11,503 nucleotides of DNA from positions 1-11,503 of the forward strand of contig JANYDR010000138.1 in the NCBI GenBank assembly GCA_025363495.1. Direction: 5' to 3'. This document shows positions 6,305 to 11,503 of the stretch, piece after piece. Numbering within the stretch: the first letter of the stretch is position 1; the number at the start of each line of letters is the position of its first letter. The DNA comes from Cyclobacteriaceae bacterium (GTDB taxonomy: Bacteria; Bacteroidota; Bacteroidia; Cytophagales; Cyclobacteriaceae). The translations under genes were made by a program, and so were the position numbers. The notes under the pieces were generated by a model. That model was not told the origin of the DNA. It worked only from the letters and a program-made list of their open reading frames with translations, and did no database searches.

Positions 6305-7558
6305 ATGCGCGCATTTTCATTTTATTTATTTCTTCTGGTTCTATACCAGCCGGTTTGCACAGCACAGGTAAAGGAAGACGCTAATCTTCTTTTACACCTA
6401 TTGCAACAATCTCCCTCAAAATTCCGCTACATCCTCGATCACCGGAAACAATTAGAAATACAGATTATCTACACCCAGATCAACCGGGATGCAAATAACC
6501 GGCCAACATTCAAATCATTTTACTTTAACGTTGATTCTACGAATTATTTTTATCCAGCCTCTACAATAAAACTTCCTCTGGTTCTTCTTTCATTGGAAAA
6601 GCTAAACCGATTAAATATCAGAGGTCTAAATAAGCTCACTCCTGTTTTTCACGACAGCGTATATGCAGGTCAACGTTCAATTCGAAAAGATATTACTGCC
6701 GAAAATGGATTACCCTCGATCGCACAATACATCAGAAAAATATTAATGGTAAGTGACAATGATGCCTATAACGCTCTTTATGAATTTGTAGGTCAGAAGG
6801 ATATTAACACCCAATTAAGAAAAAAGGGATATAATATTCGTATCACCAGCAGGCTGGAACGAACTGCTTCACCAGAGGAGAACCGCCACACAGAACAAGT
6901 TCGTTTTGTAAAGAATGATACATTAATTTATCAACAGCCCATGCTTGTAAATGAGGATTCAATTCGTCCTCTGCGGACAGTTCTGAGAGGCAAAGGGTAC
7001 ATTAATAATAGTGGTGCCTTGATAAAACATCCTTTTGATTTTACTTACAAGAATTTTTTCCCGTTGGAGGAACAGCAGGAAATTCTGAAAGCGATAATCT
7101 TTCCGGATGCTTTAGCTCCCCAAAAACGTTTTAACCTTTCCGCAGACGATAGAAGATTTATCCTTCAATACATGTCGCAGTTGCCGAGAGAGACATTGTA
7201 TCCTCAATACTATAAAGACACAAGTCTGTATGACGCCACGGTTAAACCTTTAATGTTTGGTGAAGACCACAATCCGATCTCCGACAATATTAGAATTTTT
7301 AATAAAGTAGGTGGTGCTTATGGATACTTGATAGATAACGCTTATATAATTGATTTTGACAAAGAAGTTGAGTTTATGCTTTCTGTGGTGATCAACACAA
7401 ACCTTGATGGTATTTACAATGATGATAAATATGAATACAAAACCATTGGATATCCATTCCTTAGGAATTTGGGCCTGCTGATTTATCAATATGAGATAGA
7501 TCGTAAACGTATGTACAAACCAGATTTGAGCGAATTCAGGTTGAGATATGATAAGTAA
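6305..7558 (+). CDS. Exported serine hydrolase, class A beta-lactamase fold
   Basis: From ATG 6305 the protein has 417 residues and opens directly with a signal peptide (MRAFSFYLFLLVLYQPVCTAQ). The frame stays open upstream to 6206, but that part runs through repeat C and would bury the signal peptide, so I reject the longer start. Class A-type motifs appear in order: Ser-x-x-Lys in PASTIK (S86, K89), SDN (150-152) and a Lys-x-Gly in NKVGGAYG (K334). An omega-loop-like RLER (183-186) is present, but the following segment (TASPEEN) is one residue longer than RWEPELN of TEM, and no Glu falls clearly at the Glu166 place. The stretch between SDN and KxG is about 180 residues, much longer than in ordinary class A enzymes. 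A periplasmic peptidase or esterase role is therefore as likely as beta-lactamase. The genes after it concern D-Glu or its peptides, so a cell-wall substrate is possible. Confidence 0.82.
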   Translation: MRAFSFYLFLLVLYQPVCTAQVKEDANLLLHLLQQSPSKFRYILDHRKQLEIQIIYTQINRDANNRPTFKSFYFNVDSTNYFYPASTIKLPLVLLSLEKLNRLNIRGLNKLTPVFHDSVYAGQRSIRKDITAENGLPSIAQYIRKILMVSDNDAYNALYEFVGQKDINTQLRKKGYNIRITSRLERTASPEENRHTEQVRFVKNDTLIYQQPMLVNEDSIRPLRTVLRGKGYINNSGALIKHPFDFTYKNFFPLEEQQEILKAIIFPDALAPQKRFNLSADDRRFILQYMSQLPRETLYPQYYKDTSLYDATVKPLMFGEDHNPISDNIRIFNKVGGAYGYLIDNAYIIDFDKEVEFMLSVVINTNLDGIYNDDKYEYKTIGYPFLRNLGLLIYQYEIDRKRMYKPDLSEFRLRYDK

Positions 7559-7604
7559 GTTTTTAGCCGTTGGCTATAAGGATTCTAAGGCACGGTATTT
7601 TTTA

Positions 7605-7683
7605 ACCACGAAGACACGAGGACACAAAGAAGACACAACAAAACCTCAGCCCTGCCTTCTTAGTGTCTTTGTGACCTCGTGGT
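7605..7683. repeat. Dispersed long inverted repeat, copy D
   Basis: Two 28-base arms (7605-7632 and 7656-7683) pair with 23 matches over a 23-base loop. Three of the five mismatches are transitions. Like copy A, it opens with ACCAC and closes with GTGGT. It lies between the serine hydrolase and the DUF1611 gene. A nearby small stem TAGCC-GTT-GGCTA (7564-7576) follows the serine hydrolase stop codon; it has no T-run after it on the plus strand. Confidence 0.78.
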
Positions 7684-7713
7684 AAAAATCGGGGCTGCCA
7701 TAAATTGGATTTT

Positions 7714-7727
7714 GTCAACTGTCAACT
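7714..7727. repeat. Heptamer GTCAACT in tandem, two perfect units
   Basis: GTCAACT occurs twice without a spacer, 33 bases before the chosen ATG of the DUF1611 gene. Two units alone are weak evidence, but two other 7-base tandems of different sequence occur in the window's gaps (512-533 and 8885-8912). Confidence 0.5.
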
Positions 7728-7759
7728 ATTCCCTTAATTTCCCGCTCAAATTTTCTTCT

Positions 7760-8830
7760 ATGCAAAAGAGCGATGCAATTGTTATTACAGCCGGTTATCT
7801 TGATACCTATAGTGGAAAGACAGCACACGGACTTATACGTGGCACAGAACGCTTCAAGATTTTAGGAGTGATTGACCACAAATTTCCCGGAAAAGATGCT
7901 GGTGAAGTATTGGATGGGAAGAAGCGAGATATTCCGATTTATAGCTCCATTGCAGAATTTGTAAAACAAAGTCCTATCAAGGCAGAATATTGCATACTTG
8001 GTGTTGCCACCAAGGGCGGAGTAATACCTCAATCGCTTAGCATCATGCTGCATGAAGCACTTGAAAATAATTTCAACATTGTTAATGGACTACATGACTA
8101 TGTATCAGATCATGAAGACCTGGCGCAGCTTGCCAAATCAAAGGGTCTCCAAATAATTGATGTCCGTAAACCAAAGAAATTCAAGGATTTGCATTTCTGG
8201 TCCGGAACAATTGACAAAGTAAAATGTCCAAAAATTGCAGTACTGGGAACAGACTGCGCAATGGGTAAGAGGACAACAACGCGCTTTCTAACAGAAGCTA
8301 TGCGCAAAGCCGGATATAAAGCTGAGATGATTTACACCGGACAGACCGGCTGGATGCAAGGCTCTAAATATGGTTTTATTTTCGACTCCACTCTCAACGA
8401 TTTTATATCTGGTGAAATGGAGCACGCTATTGTTACATGCTGGGACGAAGCAAAACCTGATATAATTTTTATCGAAGGGCAATCATCTTTGCGTAATCCA
8501 AGCGGCCCAGCTGGATCTGAATGGATTGTATCTGCAGCAGCCGATGCAGTAGTATTGCAGCATAATCCAGCGCGCAAGCAATACAAAGACATGGAACATT
8601 ATAGCAAATCATTCATCCCTGATCCGAAAGATGAAATTGAGTTGATCCAAATATATGGCGCTCCAACGGTAGCCCTTACAGTAAACACTGCGAAGATGAC
8701 CCAACAAGACGCCCGTGACTATGCCGCCAAATACCAGAAAGATCTGGGAATACCAGCTATTCTTCCGCTTGAAGATGGAGTGGATCAACTGGTTCCTCTC
8801 TTCAAAGCCATGATTGAGAAATCAAAATAA
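7760..8830 (+). CDS. dgcN: DUF1611 family P-loop protein, probable D-glutamate N-acetyltransferase (DgcN-like)
   Basis: This 356-residue protein belongs to the DUF1611/COG3367 family. Its N-terminal half (about 5-150) looks Rossmann-like. The C-terminal half carries a P-loop-like GTDCAMGKRTT (163-173), GQTGWMQG (194-201) and IEGQSSLRNP (238-247), all typical of the family. Marine bacterial DgcN, in this family, N-acetylates D-glutamate; its partner DgcA then converts N-acetyl-D-Glu to N-acetyl-L-Glu. The next gene, 85 bases on, is an enolase-superfamily epimerase, which matches that pair. The frame is open back to a GTG at 7679, but that extension overlaps repeat D and lacks family resemblance; ATG 7760 (MQKSDAIVI) gives the expected start. 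No strong ribosome binding site is seen. The family call is firm; the DgcN activity is inferred from family and context. Confidence 0.8.
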   Translation: MQKSDAIVITAGYLDTYSGKTAHGLIRGTERFKILGVIDHKFPGKDAGEVLDGKKRDIPIYSSIAEFVKQSPIKAEYCILGVATKGGVIPQSLSIMLHEALENNFNIVNGLHDYVSDHEDLAQLAKSKGLQIIDVRKPKKFKDLHFWSGTIDKVKCPKIAVLGTDCAMGKRTTTRFLTEAMRKAGYKAEMIYTGQTGWMQGSKYGFIFDSTLNDFISGEMEHAIVTCWDEAKPDIIFIEGQSSLRNPSGPAGSEWIVSAAADAVVLQHNPARKQYKDMEHYSKSFIPDPKDEIELIQIYGAPTVALTVNTAKMTQQDARDYAAKYQKDLGIPAILPLEDGVDQLVPLFKAMIEKSK

Positions 8831-8884
8831 GGAGCCAGAATTGAGGAGTAAGAAGATGAGGCTTGAAATTAGGGCACTCTAAAC

Positions 8885-8912
8885 CTAGAACCCAGAACTT
8901 AGAACCCAGAAC
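8885..8912. repeat. Tandem heptamer YYAGAAC, four units, beside a start codon
   Basis: Four perfect-length 7-base units (8885-8891, 8892-8898, 8899-8905, 8906-8912) differ only in their first two pyrimidines. Only ATC separates the last unit from the ATG at 8916, so the array occupies the ribosome binding region of the epimerase gene. Sequence from about 8832 to 8884 is purine rich and may be decayed repeat of the same period. Confidence 0.75.
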
Positions 8913-8915
8913 ATC

Positions 8916-9983
8916 ATGAAGATAAAGCACATTACCGTATGGTCTGCCGACCTCGGAAACATAAAACCCTACACCATTGCATTTAAGACGGTGGATGAAG
9001 TAATAAATGTCTTTGCGGAAATCACGCTCGCCAATGGCATGACAGGCATTGGATCAGGGGGACCGAGTGAATATGTTACCGGCGAGCATTTGGATCAAAC
9101 CAAAGCAGCCCTTGAGGAAAAGAACCTCGAGTTTCTGATCGGTCGCGATATTCGTGAGATCAATTTGTTACTGTTCGAGATAGGTCAGAAATTCTCAAAG
9201 ACTCCAGCCGCTATGGCAATCCTTGACGTAGCCCTGCACGATGTTTTTACCAAATTTCTGGGTCTGCCATTAGTGAAATACCTGGGCCAGAAAATTTATA
9301 CAATGCCTACTTCCAACACTATTGGTATCAAGAATGTGGCAGATACCTTAAAAGAAGCTGAAGAATACGGTAAACTCGGTTTCAAAGCGTTAAAAGTTAA
9401 AATCGGAAAGGACCTTGAAGAAGATATTGAACGCCTGGTGAAGCTCAGGGAGAAGTTCGGTAAGAAGTTCTTCATAAGAATAGATGCCAACCAGGGATAT
9501 ACTCCTGCCCAGACGATCGAATTCTACAATCGTACCAAACCACTGGACCTTGAACTTATTGAGCAGCCGTTGCCAGCCAAAGCCGTTTCGGACTTAAAAC
9601 AATTGCCTGAGGAAGTGAGGGCTATAATCGCTGCTGACGAGTCTCTGCTTTCTCCAAAAAACGCCTTGGAATTAATTAAGCCTCCACGTGCAGTTGGGAT
9701 CTTCAATATCAAATTGATGAAATGCGGAGGTATTTATCAGAGTCTAAAGATTGCAGATATTGGTCTTCAGGAAGGCATCGATCTTTTCTGGGGCTGCAAT
9801 GATGAAAGTATAGTCGGTATAACAGCCGCTCTTCACGTAGCTTTCGCATGTTCAAATACGAAATATATTGATCTCGATGGTAGTCTTGACCTAGCTCGTG
9901 ATGTCGTAAAAGGTGGATTTATATTGAAGGATGGCATGATGAGCTGCTCCGACAAGCCCGGGCTGGGAGTAGAGAGAATTTAA
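8916..9983 (+). CDS. Enolase-superfamily dipeptide epimerase / N-acetyl-D-Glu racemase
   Basis: This 355-residue protein has the capping domain (about 1-125) and barrel domain of the mandelate racemase/muconate lactonizing group. Visible catalytic elements are the K-x-K pair K160/K162 (LKVKIG), metal ligands D190 (RIDANQGY), E216 (IEQPL) and D241 (ADES), and the opposite lysine in NIKLMKCGG (K266). YIDLDGS (D319, D321) matches the Asp-x-Asp that binds the free amino group of L-Ala-D/L-Glu in known dipeptide epimerases, which points to dipeptide substrate. The gene partner at 7760-8830 instead suggests DgcA-type racemisation of N-acetyl-D-Glu, where no free amino group exists. I keep both options. 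Either way it would convert a D-Glu-derived metabolite to the L-form in the cytoplasm, feeding glutamate metabolism. The ATG lies right after a heptamer array; a hairpin terminator follows the stop. Confidence 0.87.
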   Translation: MKIKHITVWSADLGNIKPYTIAFKTVDEVINVFAEITLANGMTGIGSGGPSEYVTGEHLDQTKAALEEKNLEFLIGRDIREINLLLFEIGQKFSKTPAAMAILDVALHDVFTKFLGLPLVKYLGQKIYTMPTSNTIGIKNVADTLKEAEEYGKLGFKALKVKIGKDLEEDIERLVKLREKFGKKFFIRIDANQGYTPAQTIEFYNRTKPLDLELIEQPLPAKAVSDLKQLPEEVRAIIAADESLLSPKNALELIKPPRAVGIFNIKLMKCGGIYQSLKIADIGLQEGIDLFWGCNDESIVGITAALHVAFACSNTKYIDLDGSLDLARDVVKGGFILKDGMMSCSDKPGLGVERI

Positions 9984-10047
9984 AAATTTATGCCTCACAA
10001 TCAACTGATATTCAACAGATAAGGCAGAATATGTTCGAAACTTCCTG

Positions 10048-10075
10048 AGGAATTGCCTGATTCCTTACTTTTTTT
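10048..10075 (+). terminator. Intrinsic terminator after the epimerase gene
   Basis: AGGAAT (10048-10053), a 6-base loop and ATTCCT (10060-10065) form a perfect 6-bp stem. After TAC comes a run of seven Ts (10069-10075). It lies 65 bases past the epimerase stop codon and before the ribosomal promoter, so it should insulate the ribosomal operon from the metabolic genes. Confidence 0.65.
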
Positions 10076-10086
10076 GAATTACCCAC

Positions 10087-10116
10087 TTGGTAACTCCGGG
10101 GCAGTTCCTATCTTTG
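10087..10116 (+). promoter_or_regulatory. Candidate promoter of the ribosomal protein operon
   Basis: TATCTTTG (10109-10116) is a full match to the Bacteroidota -7 consensus TAnnTTTG. TTGG (10087-10090), 18 bases upstream, is an imperfect -33 TTTG at about the expected distance. Transcription would start near 10120-10124, giving a leader of about 55-60 bases before rplC. Confidence 0.6.
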
Positions 10117-10123
10117 CAGTCCT

Positions 10124-10138
10124 TTTTGCGGGGCAAAA
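10124..10138 (+). promoter_or_regulatory. Leader hairpin upstream of rplC
   Basis: TTTTGC (10124-10129), loop GGG and GCAAAA (10133-10138) form a perfect 6-bp stem at the predicted 5' end of the operon mRNA. It could stabilise the transcript end or take part in ribosomal-protein feedback; no L4-type leader like that of E. coli is recognisable. A weak AGG (10168-10170) sits 8 bases before the rplC ATG. Confidence 0.4.
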
Positions 10139-10178
10139 CCCTCAAATCGGATTAAAAACAGCAAAATAGGTTTCAACC

Positions 10179-10811
10179 ATGCCTGGAATTATAGGACGTA
10201 AGATTGGGATGACAAGCATATATGGCCAGGATGGTCAGAATATCGCATGTACAGTCATCGAGGCAGGGCCTTGTGTAGTCACTCAAGTCAAGAGCGAAGA
10301 GAGTGATGGTTACTCGGCCGTGCAATTGTCCTTCGGAGAATTAAAAGAAAAGAATGCATCCAAGCCGCTGGTAGGTCACTTCAAGAAAGCTAATACCACA
10401 CCCAAGCGGGATGTGGTTGAGTTTCGTGACTTCAGCGCAGAGTTCAACAGTTTTGCCGAGCTCGGCAAAGAAGTTCGTATTCAGGATGTGTTTGCCGAAG
10501 GCGATTTTTTGGATGCCGTGGGTACCTCTAAGGGGCGCGGCTTTCAAGGTGTAGTGAAGCGTTACGGCTTCGCTGGAGTAGGTGGCCAGACTCATGGTCA
10601 GCATAACCGTCTCCGTGCACCGGGATCAATGGGTAATGCCTCTTTTGCATCGCGAGTGATCAAAGGAAAGCGTCTTCCCGGCCGTATGGGCAATGACCGT
10701 GTGAAAGTTACCAACCTTCAGGTGGTAAAGATCATCACGGAGCACAACCTGATCCTGGTCAGCGGATCTGTACCAGGCGCGAAAAACTCAACCATAATTC
10801 TGCAAAAGTGA
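10179..10811 (+). CDS. rplC: 50S ribosomal protein L3
   Basis: L3 is an early assembly protein of the large subunit whose central extension reaches toward the peptidyl transferase centre. The 210 residues open with MPGIIGRKIGMTSIY and include GTSKGRGFQGVVKRYGF and GGQTHGQHNRLRAPGSMG, the characteristic extension in its Bacteroidota form, followed by GKRLPGRMGN. The length is normal. It is the first gene of the operon here: the usual rpsJ (S10) is not upstream, and a promoter and terminator separate it from the epimerase gene. Its TGA overlaps the rplD ATG by one base, implying coupled translation. Confidence 0.98.
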   Translation: MPGIIGRKIGMTSIYGQDGQNIACTVIEAGPCVVTQVKSEESDGYSAVQLSFGELKEKNASKPLVGHFKKANTTPKRDVVEFRDFSAEFNSFAELGKEVRIQDVFAEGDFLDAVGTSKGRGFQGVVKRYGFAGVGGQTHGQHNRLRAPGSMGNASFASRVIKGKRLPGRMGNDRVKVTNLQVVKIITEHNLILVSGSVPGAKNSTIILQK

Positions 10812-11440
10812 TGGACGTAGCAATTACAAAACATAGCGGCGAGACAACTGGCCGTAAAGTGAATCTCTCAACAGAGGTTTTCGGCATAGAGCCCAATGAT
10901 CATGCTATCTGGTTGGATGTGAAAAGCTATTTGGCTAACCAGCGCCAGGGTACACATAAATCAAAGCAGAGAAACGAGATTTCAGGTTCTTCCAAGAAGA
11001 TAAAGAAACAAAAAGGAACTGGTGGTGCCCGTGCGGGTAACATTAAGAATCCTCAATTCAAAGGTGGTGGTCGTGTATTTGGTCCTGCTCCCCGTGAGTA
11101 CTCTTTTAAATTGAACAAGAAGGTTAAGGATCTTGCACGCAGATCTGCACTTACTTATAAAGCAAAAGATTCTTCTATTGCGATCATTGAAGATTTCAGC
11201 TTTGATGCTCCAAAGACCAAGCAGTATGCAAGCATGCTGAAATCACTTGGACTCAATGAGCAAAAGACACTCCTTGTCATTCCAGAAAGCAATTATAACA
11301 TCGCCTCTTCCGGCAGAAATATCAAGAACACTAAAATCATCACGGCTTCTCAGATCAATACATATGATGTGATCAATGCTGATAAGCTGATCCTGGTGGA
11401 GAGTTCTGTAGGAAAAATCGATAACCTTCTAAATAAGTAA
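10811..11440 (+). CDS. rplD: 50S ribosomal protein L4
   Basis: L4 binds 23S rRNA domain I and lines the exit tunnel with its long loop; in E. coli it also represses its own operon. The loop is clear in KKQKGTGGARAGNIKNPQF, followed by KGGGRVFGPAPREY. The globular part includes the usual C-terminal region (TLLVIPESNYNI, then TYDVINADKLILVE). I start at ATG 10811 (MDVAITK), giving 209 residues; a GTG one codon earlier would add one Met but is less likely, since the TGATG junction with rplC is a standard coupled start. rplW follows after 4 bases. Confidence 0.97.
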   Translation: MDVAITKHSGETTGRKVNLSTEVFGIEPNDHAIWLDVKSYLANQRQGTHKSKQRNEISGSSKKIKKQKGTGGARAGNIKNPQFKGGGRVFGPAPREYSFKLNKKVKDLARRSALTYKAKDSSIAIIEDFSFDAPKTKQYASMLKSLGLNEQKTLLVIPESNYNIASSGRNIKNTKIITASQINTYDVINADKLILVESSVGKIDNLLNK

Positions 11441-11444
11441 TCCG

Positions 11445-11503
11445 ATGAGTATCCTAAAGAGTCCACTGGTTACAGAAAAAATTTCTGCCCTCAACGAAAA
11501 GGG
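11445..11503 (+). CDS. rplW: 50S ribosomal protein L23, 3'-truncated
   Basis: The ATG at 11445 opens a frame reading MSILKSPLVTEKISALNEK, which matches the N-terminus of L23 (the I-L-x-x-P-L-V-T-E-K motif). L23 sits at the tunnel exit and docks trigger factor and the signal recognition particle. Only 19 complete codons are inside the window. Position straight after rplD agrees with the standard rplC-rplD-rplW-rplB order. Confidence 0.92.
   Translation, partial: MSILKSPLVTEKISALNEK

Noticed and set aside
1405..7683. Insertion sequence remnants
   Set aside because: No transposase fragment and no clear target-site duplication at any of the four inverted repeats; called as repeats only.
7679..7759. 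GTG start adding 27 codons to the DUF1611 protein
   Set aside because: The extension begins inside repeat D, includes the heptamer repeat, and does not resemble the family N-terminus.
8885..8912. CRISPR-like array
   Set aside because: Units are 7 bases with no spacers and no cas genes are in the window.

Overview
The window looks like the chromosome of a Bacteroidota bacterium, probably in or near the Cytophagales. The evidence is a CarboxypepD_reg-type secreted protein, a rhomboid protease with the C-terminal tail common in this phylum, TAnnTTTG-type -7 promoter boxes, weak or absent Shine-Dalgarno sequences, and L3/L4/L23 sequences of bacteroidotal type. This placement is inference from sequence features; no database was searched.

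Layout. 1-512 (+): 3' part of a rhomboid intramembrane protease. 607-1287 (-): VIT1/CCC1-type Fe2+/Mn2+ transporter. 1600-2286 (-): secreted protein with a carboxypeptidase-regulatory-like domain. 2678-4561 (-): large exported protein with an OmpA-like region and a helical, possibly TPR-like C-terminal half. 5749-6171 and 4700-5749 (-): a two-gene unit of a small lipocalin-like secreted protein and rlmN, overlapping by one base. 6305-7558 (+): exported class A beta-lactamase-fold serine hydrolase. 7760-8830 and 8916-9983 (+): a DUF1611/DgcN-type P-loop protein followed by an enolase-superfamily dipeptide epimerase/N-acetyl-Glu racemase. From 10179 (+): start of the S10-type ribosomal operon, rplC-rplD-rplW, with rplW cut by the window end. 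It has its own promoter and a terminator separates it from the epimerase.

How genes may work together. The serine hydrolase, the DUF1611 protein and the epimerase all fit handling of peptidoglycan-derived material (D-Glu or L-Ala-D-Glu), but only the last two form a recognised pair. rplC/rplD/rplW and rlmN are core translation genes. The exported proteins at 1600-4561 have no assignable specific role.

The least explained content is between genes. Four imperfect long inverted repeats (1405-1528, 2461-2625, 6223-6297, 7605-7683) share arms built from CACRRAG-like units. Beside or inside the first two lie small perfect hairpins, mostly with 3-base loops and unrelated stems. Three separate sites (512-533, 7714-7727, 8885-8912) carry 7-bp tandem repeats of different sequence. 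No transposase, integrase, CRISPR array, tRNA or rRNA was seen.
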